Positions 25,945-34,195 of a stretch of 64,000 bases of DNA are shown here, piece by piece. The position numbers and the translations under genes were made by a program. The stretch is taken from NCBI GenBank assembly GCA_019635485.1, contig JAHBZL010000006.1, positions 62,001 through 126,000 on the forward strand, given 5' to 3'. The stretch's first letter is position 1. Each line of letters begins with the position of its first letter. A model generated the notes under the pieces. It did no database searches, was not told the origin of the DNA, and saw nothing but the letters and a program-made list of their open reading frames with translations. Origin of the DNA: Piscinibacter sp. (lineage in GTDB: Bacteria > Pseudomonadota > Gammaproteobacteria > Burkholderiales > Burkholderiaceae_C).

Positions 25945-27302
25945 AGGCCGTGGCGGTGCGCGTCCGCAGTGTCGAGCTGTTCGAGCGGCCGGTCACGCTG
26001 CGCCTGCCGTTCCGCTTCGGCGCCGCCACGGTCACGCGCTGCCCGCAGGCCTTCGTGCGGGTCGAGGCGGAGATCGGGGGCCGCACGCTGCCCGGTGCCA
26101 GCGCCGAGCTGATGGTGCCCAAGTGGTTCGACAAGAACCCGGCGCTGACCCATGAGCAGAACTTCGAGCAGCTGCGCGAGGCGCTGCGCATCGCCCGCGC
26201 GGCCTACCTGGCCGCCGACGCGCCCGGCTCCGCCTGGCTGCTGTCGGACACGGCCGGCGAGGCGGCCGTCGCGCAGGGGGTGGCCCGCGGCCTGCCGCGG
26301 CTGGCCGCACAGTTCGGCCCGGCGCAGCTGGACAAGGCGGTGGCCGACGCGGTGCTGCGTGCCGCCGGGCTCGGCTGGTGCGAGGGCCTGCGTGCGGGAG
26401 TCCTGGGCGACCCCTGGAGTGCGCGGCTGACCATCGCGTCGCCGTCGGCGGTGGCCGTGCGCCACACCGTCGGGCTGGCCGACCGGCTCGGCCGTGACGA
26501 CCCCGGTCCGGACCCCGCCGACGGCCTGCCTGCCACGCTCGAGGATGCCGTGGCCGCGTACGGGCTGCGCTTCTTCAAGCTCAAGCTGTGCGGCGAGGTC
26601 GAGCGCGACCTGGAGCGCCTCGGCCGCATCGCTGCGCTGCTGGCGCGCTGCGCCGGCAGCGCCTGGCGCGTCACGCTGGACGGCAACGAGACCTTCGCCG
26701 ATGCCGCCGCGCTCGGCACCTTCTGGCGCGCGCTGGCGGCCGCTCCGGCGCTGCGCGGGCTGCTCGAACGCACGCTGCTGCTCGAACAGCCGATCGCACG
26801 CACGCGCGCCCTGGCCGAGCCGATCGCCCCGCTCGGCCTGACGCTGCCGGTGATCCTCGACGAATCGGACGATCACCCCGAGGCGCTGGAGCGTGGCCTC
26901 GCGCTCGGCTACCGCGGCATCTCCAGCAAGGCCTGCAAGGGCCTGTACCGCAGCCTGCGCAGCGCCGCGCGCGTGGCACAGGACTCGCAGCGCCTGCTGC
27001 TGTCCGGCGAGGACCTGACCTGCCAGGCCGGGCTCGCGGTGCAGCAGGACACGCTGCTGGCCGCCAGCCTCGGCATCACGCATGTCGAGCGCAATGGCCA
27101 CCACTACGTCGACGGCTTCGGCGTCGCCCCCGCGGCCGAGGCGGAGGTCTTCGCGCAGCGCCATCCGGCGCTGTACGAACGCCGCGGCGGCCGCGCACGC
27201 CTCGCGGTGCACGACGGGCGGCTCGACCTGCGCGACCTGCACGACCCCGGCTTCGCCAGCGCCGCCCAACCGGACTGGGCCAGCCTGCAACCCATCCACT
27301 GA
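25941..27302 (+). CDS. Enolase-superfamily enzyme (muconate cycloisomerase-like)
   Basis: A 453-residue enolase-superfamily protein starting at a GTG that overlaps the preceding stop. A KxK motif (Lys213, Lys215 in FFKLKLCG) ends the second barrel strand; metal ligands are likely Asp247 (VTLDGNETF), the Glu in LLLEQPI and the Asp/Glu in VILDESDD; and Lys330/Lys333 (SSKACKG) stand where the second general base is found in the muconate-lactonising subgroup. Enzymes of this superfamily remove a proton next to a carboxylate, so a dehydration, racemisation or cycloisomerisation of an acid sugar is likely. It is longer than the usual 370-400 residues. Confidence 0.82.
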   Translation: MKAVAVRVRSVELFERPVTLRLPFRFGAATVTRCPQAFVRVEAEIGGRTLPGASAELMVPKWFDKNPALTHEQNFEQLREALRIARAAYLAADAPGSAWLLSDTAGEAAVAQGVARGLPRLAAQFGPAQLDKAVADAVLRAAGLGWCEGLRAGVLGDPWSARLTIASPSAVAVRHTVGLADRLGRDDPGPDPADGLPATLEDAVAAYGLRFFKLKLCGEVERDLERLGRIAALLARCAGSAWRVTLDGNETFADAAALGTFWRALAAAPALRGLLERTLLLEQPIARTRALAEPIAPLGLTLPVILDESDDHPEALERGLALGYRGISSKACKGLYRSLRSAARVAQDSQRLLLSGEDLTCQAGLAVQQDTLLAASLGITHVERNGHHYVDGFGVAPAAEAEVFAQRHPALYERRGGRARLAVHDGRLDLRDLHDPGFASAAQPDWASLQPIH

Positions 27303-27319
27303 GCAACGGGACCCGACCC

Positions 27320-28483
27320 ATGGCCACCACCCCTCTCGGCATCATCATGCACGGCGTGACCGGTCGCATGGGCATGAACCAGCACCTGATCCGCTCGATC
27401 GTCGCGATCCGCCAGGCCGGCGGCGTGACGCTGGCCAACGGCGACAAGGTCATGCCCGATCCGATCCTGATCGGGCGCAACGCCGAGAAGATCGAGGCGC
27501 TGGCGAAGGCGCACGGCATCGCCCGCTTCGGCACCAACCTCGACGCCGCGCTCGCGAATCGCGGCGACACCGTCTTCTTCGATGCCGGCACGACGCAGAT
27601 GCGGCCCACGCTGCTCGCCCAGGCGATCCGCGCCGGCAAGCATGTCTACTGCGAGAAGCCGATCGCGACCAACCTGAACGAGGCGGTCGAGGTCTGCCGG
27701 CTCGCGCAGGCCTCCGGGCTGAAACACGGTGCGGTGCAGGACAAGCTGTTCCTGCCCGGCCTGCGCAAGCTGGACCTTCTGCGTCGCGCCGGCTTCTTCG
27801 GCCGCATGCTGTCGGTGCGCATCGAGTTCGGCTACTGGGTGTTCGAGGGCGACCTGCAGCCGATCCAGCGGCCGAGCTGGAACTACCGCGCCGAGGACGG
27901 CGGCGGGATCATCCTCGACATGGTCTGCCACTGGCGCTACGTGCTGGACAACCTGTTCGGCCAGGTGAAATCGGTCTCCTGCCTGGGCGCCACCCACATC
28001 CCGCAGCGCTGGGACGAGGCCGGTCGGCCCTACGCCGCGACCGCCGACGACGCCGCCTACGCGACCTTCCAGCTCGAGGGCCACCAGGGCGAGCCTGTGA
28101 TCGCGCAGGTGAACAGCTCGTGGACCACGCGCGTGCGGCGCGACGACCTCGTCACCTTCCACGTCGACGGCACGCACGGCTCGGCGGTCGCCGGTTTGAC
28201 CGACTGCCGGGCGCAGTCGCGCGTCACGACGCCGCGTCCGGTGTGGAATCCGGACGTGCGCCAGACCATGCCGTTCTTCGAGCAGTGGCAGGAGGTGCCG
28301 GACACGCAGGTGCACGAGAACGGCTTCAAGCTGCAGTGGGAAGCCTTCATCCGCCACGTCGTCGAGGATGCGCCCTACCGCTGGACGCTGCCGGAAGGCG
28401 CCAAGGGCGTGCAGCTGGTCGAGGCCGCGCTGCAGAGCTGGAAGGAGCGCCGCTGGATCGACGTGCCGCCGCTGCCGCTGTGA
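27320..28483 (+). CDS. Gfo/Idh/MocA-family oxidoreductase
   Basis: A 387-residue NAD(P)-dependent dehydrogenase. The N-terminal Rossmann part has GIIMHGVTGRMG rather than the usual GxGxxG, then NTVFFDAGTT-like and the family's CEKPIATNLNEA motif (Glu-Lys-Pro). The C-terminal part contains GGGIILDMVCHWRYVLDNLFG, where Asp and His are the expected catalytic residues. Members oxidise sugars and cyclitols such as inositol or 1,5-anhydroglucitol. It follows the enolase-like gene by 17 bases and belongs to the same transcript. Confidence 0.87.
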   Translation: MATTPLGIIMHGVTGRMGMNQHLIRSIVAIRQAGGVTLANGDKVMPDPILIGRNAEKIEALAKAHGIARFGTNLDAALANRGDTVFFDAGTTQMRPTLLAQAIRAGKHVYCEKPIATNLNEAVEVCRLAQASGLKHGAVQDKLFLPGLRKLDLLRRAGFFGRMLSVRIEFGYWVFEGDLQPIQRPSWNYRAEDGGGIILDMVCHWRYVLDNLFGQVKSVSCLGATHIPQRWDEAGRPYAATADDAAYATFQLEGHQGEPVIAQVNSSWTTRVRRDDLVTFHVDGTHGSAVAGLTDCRAQSRVTTPRPVWNPDVRQTMPFFEQWQEVPDTQVHENGFKLQWEAFIRHVVEDAPYRWTLPEGAKGVQLVEAALQSWKERRWIDVPPLPL

Positions 28484-28526
28484 CCGGATATCGAGGGCGC
28501 CGCCGCGGCGCCGAGGGAACGCCCGC

Positions 28527-29711
28527 ATGAAGATCACCCTGCCTCAGGCCGACGGCACGCTGGCCGCCTACTCGCTGCGCGAGGCCGCCGCGTTCGAGCC
28601 GGCCGCGCCTGGCGCGCCGCTGAACCGCATCGCCTATTCGGCGGCGCACGTCGTGGCCGATGCCCGCGCCGCGGTCGACCCGTGGCTGCAGTGCGCGATC
28701 GACTGGGACGCGACCATCGCGTACCGGCGCCGGCTCTGGCGCCTCGGCCTCGGCGTCGCCGAGGCGATGGACACCGCGCAGCGCGGCATGGGCCTGGACT
28801 GGCCGACTTCGCTGGAGCTGATCCGCCGCTCGATCGAGGCCGCGCGCGACGTGCCCGGCGCCTTCCTCGCCAGCGGCTGCGGCACCGACCACCTGGCGCC
28901 CGACGCCGCGCGCGGTATCGACGACGTGATCCGCGCCTACGAGGAACAGATGGCGGCGATCGAGCGCCTCGGCGGCCGGCTGATCGTGATGGCCAGCCGC
29001 GCGCTGGCGCGCGTCGCGCAGGGGCCGGACGACTACGTCCGCGTCTACGACCGCGTGCTGCGCCAGGCGCGCGAGCCGGTGATCCTGCACTGGCTGGGCG
29101 ACATGTTCGACCCCGCGCTGGCCGGCTACTGGGGCAGCCGCGACACCGGCGCAGCGATGGCGACCGCGCTCGCCGTGATCGCGGCCCATGCCGGCAAGGT
29201 GGACGGGATCAAGATCTCGCTGCTCGACAAGGACCAGGAGATCGCGATGCGCCGCCGCCTGCCGCCCGGCGTGCGCATGTACACCGGCGACGACTTCAAC
29301 TACGCCGAGCTGATCGCCGGCGACGGCGTCGGCGACGCCCCGGCGCAGCGGCACAGCGACGCGCTGCTCGGCATCTTCGACGCCATCGCGCCGGCCGCGA
29401 GCGCCGCGCTGGCGGCGCTGGCGCGTGGCGACGAGGCTCGTTTCCATGCCATCCTCGCGCCGACGGTGCCGCTCTCGCGCCACATCTTCCGGGCGCCCAC
29501 ACGCTTCTACAAGACCGGCGTGGTGTTCATGGCCTGGCTGAACGGCCACCAGGACCACTTCGTGATGGTGGGCGGCCAGCAGAGCACCCGCTCGCTGCCG
29601 CACTTCGCGGAGCTGTTCCGGCTCGCCGACGCGGCCGGCCTGCTCGAGCAGCCGGCGCTCGCCGTGCAGCGCATGCGCACGCTGCTCGCGCTGCACGGCG
29701 TCGAGGCCTGA
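28527..29711 (+). CDS. DUF993 family, dihydrodipicolinate synthase-like TIM barrel
   Basis: A 394-residue protein of the DUF993 type, distantly related to dihydrodipicolinate synthase and N-acetylneuraminate lyase. Recognisable parts are INRIAYSAAHVVADA-like near the N-terminus, DWDATIAYRRRLW, IVMASRALARVA, VILHWLGDMFDP, and KVDGIKISLLDKDQE, where the Lys is the likely Schiff-base residue by analogy. An aldolase or lyase step on a keto-acid is the natural inference. DUF993 genes are often seen next to Gfo/Idh/MocA and isomerase genes, as here. True substrate unknown. Confidence 0.83.
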   Translation: MKITLPQADGTLAAYSLREAAAFEPAAPGAPLNRIAYSAAHVVADARAAVDPWLQCAIDWDATIAYRRRLWRLGLGVAEAMDTAQRGMGLDWPTSLELIRRSIEAARDVPGAFLASGCGTDHLAPDAARGIDDVIRAYEEQMAAIERLGGRLIVMASRALARVAQGPDDYVRVYDRVLRQAREPVILHWLGDMFDPALAGYWGSRDTGAAMATALAVIAAHAGKVDGIKISLLDKDQEIAMRRRLPPGVRMYTGDDFNYAELIAGDGVGDAPAQRHSDALLGIFDAIAPAASAALAALARGDEARFHAILAPTVPLSRHIFRAPTRFYKTGVVFMAWLNGHQDHFVMVGGQQSTRSLPHFAELFRLADAAGLLEQPALAVQRMRTLLALHGVEA

Positions 29712-29715
29712 CCCG

Positions 29716-30594
29716 ATGCGCGACTTCTCGGCCGACCACCGCTGGCTCTCGATCAACACGGCCACGGTGCGCAAGCAGCGCGGGCAGGACTGGCCGCTGC
29801 CGCAGATCCTGGATGCCTGCGCGGCACGCGGCATCCGCGCCGTCTCGCCGTGGCGCGACCAGGTCGCGGCGGCCGGCCTCGATGCGGTCGCGCGCCAGCT
29901 GCGCGCGCTGGGCCTGGAACTCTCGGGCTATTGCCGCGGCGGCATGTTCACCTACGCCGACGCCGCCGGCCGGCAGGCCTCCCGCGACGACAACCGCCGC
30001 GCCCTCGACGAAGCCTGCACGCTCGGCGCGCCGTGCCTGGTGCTGGTGGTCGGCGGCCTGCCGGGCGCGCTGGCCGGCCGGCCGGCGCACCGCGACCTCG
30101 GAGCCGCGCGCGCGCAGGTGACCGAAGGCATCGCCGCATTGCTGGAGGACGCCCGTGAGCGCCGCATGCCGCTGGCAATCGAGCCGCTGCACCCGATGTA
30201 CGCCGGCGACCGCGCCTGCATCAACACGCTCGAGCAGGCGCTCGATGTCTGCGACATGCTCGACCCGCGGCGCTCCGGCGCCCTCGGCGTCGCGGTCGAC
30301 GCCTACCACGTCTGGTGGGACCCGAAGCTCGCCGCCCAGATCGAACGGGCCGGCCAAGAGCGCCTCCTCGCGCTGCACGTGTGCGACTGGCTGGTACCGA
30401 CGGCCGACCTGCTGAACGACCGCGGCATGATGGGCGACGGCGTGATCGACCTGCCGCGCCTGCGCGGCTGGGTCGAGGCGCAGGGCTTCGCCGGCTACAG
30501 CGAGGTCGAGATCTTCTCGGCGGCGAACTGGTGGCAGCGCGACGGCGGCGAGGTGCTCGACACCTGCATCGAGCGGCATCGCCGCTGCGTCTGA
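29716..30594 (+). CDS. Sugar phosphate isomerase/epimerase-like TIM barrel (second copy)
   Basis: A 292-residue xylose isomerase-like TIM barrel, only 4 bases after the DUF993 gene and last in the operon. Elements include GIRAVSPWRDQ, LSGYCRGGMFT, LAIEPLHPMYAGDRACINTL (metal Glu and His), VAVDAYHVWWDP (Asp/His), LLALHVCDW and GYSEVEIFSA. It differs clearly from the first copy at 25114-25944, so the two probably act at different steps, as IolE and IolI do in inositol breakdown (analogy only). The stop is 4 bases from the end of a convergent MFS gene. Confidence 0.84.
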   Translation: MRDFSADHRWLSINTATVRKQRGQDWPLPQILDACAARGIRAVSPWRDQVAAAGLDAVARQLRALGLELSGYCRGGMFTYADAAGRQASRDDNRRALDEACTLGAPCLVLVVGGLPGALAGRPAHRDLGAARAQVTEGIAALLEDARERRMPLAIEPLHPMYAGDRACINTLEQALDVCDMLDPRRSGALGVAVDAYHVWWDPKLAAQIERAGQERLLALHVCDWLVPTADLLNDRGMMGDGVIDLPRLRGWVEAQGFAGYSEVEIFSAANWWQRDGGEVLDTCIERHRRCV

Positions 30595-30597
30595 ACT

Positions 30598-31842
30598 TCA
30601 GGCCGGCACGAGCGCGGTGCGGCGAGCCCGCCGCACGTTGAACGCGCTGACGATCAGCACGCCCTGCGTGATCGCGAGGCCGAGCCAGATGCCACGGTAC
30701 TGGTGCGCGTCCATCAGCGCCCCGAACAGCAGCGGCGCGGCAGCCTGGCCGATGTCCAGGCCCGAGTAGACGATGCCGTAGACCCGGCCGCTGGCGTTCT
30801 CCGGTGTCGCGCGCTTGACGATCAGGTCGCGCGACGGCCCGGCGATGCCGGCCGCGAAGCCCATTGCACCGAACAGCAACGGCACGGCAAACGCCGCCAC
30901 GTGGCCGAAGCCCACCAGCAGCGCGATGCCCGCCGCGATGCCGAAGCCCGCGCCGACGATGCGCTCGCAGCGCGCCGGGTCCGCGGCCAGGAAGCCGCCG
31001 AGCACCATCCCGCCCGCGCTGCAGACCATGTAGACCGTCAGGCAGATGCCGGCCCACTGCAGCGGCACGTCGTGCAGGTGGCGCGCCGACTCCGCCGCGA
31101 AGCTCTGCACCACGCTGAGCGCGGCGGCATAGAAGAAGAAGAAACCGAAGCACATCCAGACGGCGGGGATGCGCAGGAATTCGAACGGGCTCTCGGGCAC
31201 CGCCGTAACCGTGCGGGCGGGCTCGGCAGTCGGCGTGGCGGCCGGCGCGCCGACATCCAGTTGAGCGCGCTGCAGCCACAGAATGGCGAGCACGGCGAAG
31301 GCCAGCAGCGCCGCGGCCAGCAGGGCCACGCGCCACGAGAACGCCAGCGTCAGCGGCACCAGCAATGCGGGCGCCAGCGACCAGCCGAGGCTGCCGCTGA
31401 TCCCGTGCATGCTGTAGGCGTGGCCCAGGCGCGCCTTCGCGATCCGGCGGTTCAGCAGCGTGTAGTCAACCGGGTGGAACACGCCGTTGCCGATGCCGGC
31501 CAGCACCGAGAACGCGGCCAGCATCCAGTAGCTGGTGCTGGCCGCGAAGCCGAGTGCCGCCAGACCGAGCAGCGCCAGCCCGGCCAGCAGCACCGGCCGC
31601 GGGCCGTAGCGGTCGACGACGAAGCCGGACACGGCCTGCACGGCGCAGGACACGACGAAGAAGATCGTCAGCAGCAGGCCCAGCTCGGCGTAGCCGACTC
31701 CGAAGGCATCCTTCAACCAGGGAAACAAGGGCGCCAGCAGCAGCTGGCTGAAGTGGCTCACCCCGTGCGCCAGGCCGACCAGGCCGATGACGGTGACGTC
31801 CTGGCGCAGCGACGACGGGGAAGAAGCGGTCAGTGTGGACAT
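30598..31842 (-). CDS. MFS transporter, 12-helix
   Basis: A 414-residue MFS protein. Motif A in the helix 2-3 loop is GFVVDRYGPRPVLL, and the helix 4-5 region reads GIGNGVFHPVDYTLLNRRI, the pattern of fosmidomycin-resistance-like/oxalate-formate MFS members. The middle loop is Ala/Pro/Thr rich (residues about 195-215). It is divergent from the AraC gene, which may control it. Substrate cannot be read from the sequence. Confidence 0.83.
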   Translation of the reverse strand: MSTLTASSPSSLRQDVTVIGLVGLAHGVSHFSQLLLAPLFPWLKDAFGVGYAELGLLLTIFFVVSCAVQAVSGFVVDRYGPRPVLLAGLALLGLAALGFAASTSYWMLAAFSVLAGIGNGVFHPVDYTLLNRRIAKARLGHAYSMHGISGSLGWSLAPALLVPLTLAFSWRVALLAAALLAFAVLAILWLQRAQLDVGAPAATPTAEPARTVTAVPESPFEFLRIPAVWMCFGFFFFYAAALSVVQSFAAESARHLHDVPLQWAGICLTVYMVCSAGGMVLGGFLAADPARCERIVGAGFGIAAGIALLVGFGHVAAFAVPLLFGAMGFAAGIAGPSRDLIVKRATPENASGRVYGIVYSGLDIGQAAAPLLFGALMDAHQYRGIWLGLAITQGVLIVSAFNVRRARRTALVPA

Positions 31843-31869
31843 GGCGGCACTGTAGGCGGCGCCGGCCCG

Positions 31870-31881
31870 TCGTAGTTACGA
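31870..31881. promoter_or_regulatory. Short inverted repeat between MFS and araC genes
   Basis: TCGTA-GT-TACGA lies in the 64-base divergent gap. It could be a binding site for the adjacent AraC-type regulator, but it is short, so confidence is low. Confidence 0.3.
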
Positions 31882-31906
31882 TAGCGAGCCAACTTCTGTC
31901 GAGATC

Positions 31907-32725
31907 ATGCCAAAGTCGCCTGCCCTCGCCCCCGTCGACCCGCTGGCCTACGCGCCGACGCCGGCACGCCCGCTGCGCGCGAAGCTGCGGCGCATGTCGG
32001 CCAGTGCGCGCGTGGAGCCACACGATCATCCCTGGGCGCAGGTGGCGTTCTCGACCACCGGCGTGATCCGCATGAACGCGGCGCACAGCACCTACCTCGT
32101 GCCGCCGAGCCGCGCGCTGTGGATCCCGCCCGGCGTCGAACACACCGTCACGGCCGTGGAGGACGCCGAGATCCGCACGCTGTACCTGCTGCCGGACGCG
32201 CCGTTCTTCGGCGACGCCCAGACCACGGACACGCCGTTTTCGCTCTGGCCGGCGCCCCGTGTGCTGGAGGTTTCGCCGCTGCTGCGCGAACTCGTGGCTC
32301 ACCTCGACATCCGGCCCGGTCCGCACCCGGCCGGCGAGCGGGAGCAGTGCCTGGCGGCCCTGATCCTGGACGAACTGCGCCGCGCCGCTCCGGTGCGCCT
32401 CGGCGTCGACCTGCCGCGCGACAAGCGGCTGCGCCAGCTCTGCGAGGCGGTGCTCGAGACGCCGACGCGCTGGGCCACGCTGGAGGACTGGGCCGGGCAG
32501 GCCGGCGCCAGCCCGCGCACCGTCGCCCGGCTGTTCCGCACCGAACTCGGCACCACCTTCCAGCAATGGCGCCAGCAGGTGCTGCTCGCCCATGCGCTCG
32601 GCCTGTCGGCCCGCAAGTTGCCGATGGCAACGATCGCGGCGGAGCTCGGATATGCCAGTGCCAGCGCGTTTTCGGCCATGGTCCGCCGCACGCTCGGGGC
32701 GCCGCCGAGCCACTTCTTCGCCTGA
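31907..32725 (+). CDS. AraC-family transcriptional regulator
   Basis: A 272-residue regulator with an N-terminal cupin sensor domain (VEPHDHPWAQVAFSTTGVIRM to WIPPGVEHTV) and a C-terminal pair of helix-turn-helices (WATLEDWAGQAGASPRTVARLFRTELG and MATIAAELGYASASAFSAMVRRTLG). The cupin histidines (HDHPW) fit metal or small-molecule binding. Its position opposite the MFS gene suggests local control of that transporter. Confidence 0.88.
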   Translation: MPKSPALAPVDPLAYAPTPARPLRAKLRRMSASARVEPHDHPWAQVAFSTTGVIRMNAAHSTYLVPPSRALWIPPGVEHTVTAVEDAEIRTLYLLPDAPFFGDAQTTDTPFSLWPAPRVLEVSPLLRELVAHLDIRPGPHPAGEREQCLAALILDELRRAAPVRLGVDLPRDKRLRQLCEAVLETPTRWATLEDWAGQAGASPRTVARLFRTELGTTFQQWRQQVLLAHALGLSARKLPMATIAAELGYASASAFSAMVRRTLGAPPSHFFA

Positions 32726-32806
32726 CCGCGGGAATGCCCCGGCGAGGGCCCCGCGTTCACGGGGCGCGCTGACGTTTTGCGACACGCCTTGCAACTGGCG
32801 CGACCC

Positions 32807-32844
32807 TGCAGGATCCACCTCGGTAACAGAATGCAGGTTCCACC
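32807..32844 (+). repeat. Direct repeat upstream of the roadblock-like gene
   Basis: TGCAGGATCCACC (32807-32819) and TGCAGGTTCCACC (32832-32844) match at 12 of 13 positions, spaced 25 bases start to start. They lie 25 to 62 bases before the next start codon. Spacing near 2.4 helical turns would place bound proteins on roughly opposite faces, so a regulatory role is possible but unproven. Confidence 0.45.
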
Positions 32845-32868
32845 CGGGCATTCCCGAAGGAGCAGCTG

Positions 32869-34122
32869 ATGTTGAAGTCCCTGTTCGGCGAACTGGGCCC
32901 GGCCACCGACCCGCGCCGGCGGCAGGCGGCCGACGAACCCGACGGGGGTTTCGCCGCCACCGCGATCCTCGAGAGCGTGGCCACCGAGGTCAACGAGCGC
33001 GGCCAGATGGTGGATCGCCACCTGCAGGATCTGGTCGTCTCCGGCTCGCCGGCCGCCGCGATCCGGGAGCACTTCGCCACCACCCGCGCCGACCTCGGCA
33101 CCGCCACGCGCCAGATCACCCTGCTCGACCCGACCGGCGTGTGGGCCTCGTCCGTGGTCAAGGCGCTGTCGGACGCGGGCGGCCAGCCGATCGAGCGGCT
33201 GCACCTGCGCGAGAACGGCACGCTGCGCACGCTGGCGCTGATCGAGCGCACCAGCCTCGTCCGCCGCCACGAGGACAAGCTCAACATCTACCACGCCGAC
33301 GTCCGCGCCCCCGGGGCGGACAACGCGGAGATCCCGGTCGCGCTGATGGAGCGCAGCCACATGACGACGGTGATCGTCGGCCCGATGCAGCCGCACGCCA
33401 TCGACGCGCTGCTGCACGCGCTGAACCAGGCGGTGCTGATGCCGGGCTGGCGCTGCCCCAACCTGCTTTTCATGCTGCCGCCCAATGCGGTGTGGATCGC
33501 CAACAAGATCAATGCGGTGCGCTGGCCGTCCCGGTTGCACGTGCACGTGATCGACGAGCCGCTGATCAGCGCCTCAGCGGTGTGGAACGCGATGCTCGGC
33601 ATCTGGAACCTGGTCAAGCTGCAGCCGGACTGGGACAGTGCCGCGCCCAAGGTCGCCCCCGAGTTCCCGATCAAGGTCGCCGACCTGAGCGCGCCGCTGG
33701 CACCGCGCGCGGCGCCGGCCGTGCCGCTCGCGCGCGCCGGCCGCGCCGTGCTGGACCCGGGACGGGCCCGCCAGGCGCTGTCCGACATGCTGCCGCTGGA
33801 GGGCATGCTCGCCTGCGCGGCGGTGGACGCCACCACCGGCCTGGTGCTGGCCCGCGAGCTGCGTGAGGACCATCCGGTCGACCTGGACGTGGTCGGCGCC
33901 GCCTGCGCGCAGGTGCTGCGCGACCACCGGCAGGCGGCGGCCGGCATGGGCCTGGGCGGCCCGGTCGAGGAGATCATGACCAGCACCGGCACGCGGCAGC
34001 AGGTCATGCGGGTGATCTCCCGCTATCCGGAAGTGTTCGTCGTCGCCCTGCTCGACCGCCAGCGCACCAACCTGCCGCTGGCCCGCTACAAGCTCATGGA
34101 GCTCGACAAGGCCTTGCTGTAG
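32869..34122 (+). CDS. Hypothetical protein with a C-terminal roadblock/LC7-like domain
   Basis: A 417-residue soluble protein. The N-terminal two thirds match nothing I can name; they contain alternating helical and hydrophobic strand segments (TRQITLLDPTGVWASSVVKAL, MTTVIVGPMQPHAIDALLHALNQ). From about residue 300 the pattern MLPLEGMLACAAVDATTGLVLARE, then a helix, then EEIMTSTGTRQQVMRVISRYPEVFVVALLDRQRTNLPLARYKL, is that of roadblock/LC7 (MglB-like) domains, which bind small GTPases or form dimers. No GTPase gene is near. A ribosome binding site (GAAGGAG) precedes the ATG. Confidence 0.7.
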   Translation: MLKSLFGELGPATDPRRRQAADEPDGGFAATAILESVATEVNERGQMVDRHLQDLVVSGSPAAAIREHFATTRADLGTATRQITLLDPTGVWASSVVKALSDAGGQPIERLHLRENGTLRTLALIERTSLVRRHEDKLNIYHADVRAPGADNAEIPVALMERSHMTTVIVGPMQPHAIDALLHALNQAVLMPGWRCPNLLFMLPPNAVWIANKINAVRWPSRLHVHVIDEPLISASAVWNAMLGIWNLVKLQPDWDSAAPKVAPEFPIKVADLSAPLAPRAAPAVPLARAGRAVLDPGRARQALSDMLPLEGMLACAAVDATTGLVLARELREDHPVDLDVVGAACAQVLRDHRQAAAGMGLGGPVEEIMTSTGTRQQVMRVISRYPEVFVVALLDRQRTNLPLARYKLMELDKALL

Positions 34123-34165
34123 CACGGCGGCGGCTTCGGGGCCGCACGGCTAACATCGCGGCAAC

Positions 34166-34183
34166 GCGGGCCGACGTGCCCGC
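34166..34183 (+). promoter_or_regulatory. Hairpin in the nadA leader
   Basis: GCGGGC-CGACGT-GCCCGC forms a perfect 6-base stem 12 bases before the nadA ATG. A TAACAT hexamer at 34151-34156 upstream could be a -10 element. The hairpin could mask the ribosome binding region; no riboswitch family was recognised. Confidence 0.35.
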
Positions 34184-34195
34184 CGGTCCGCTGCC

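Noticed and set aside
32748..32765. Hairpin GCCCCG/CGGGGC after the araC gene as terminator
   Set aside because: The T run (GTTTT) is separated from the stem by about nine bases, so it does not form a convincing intrinsic terminator.
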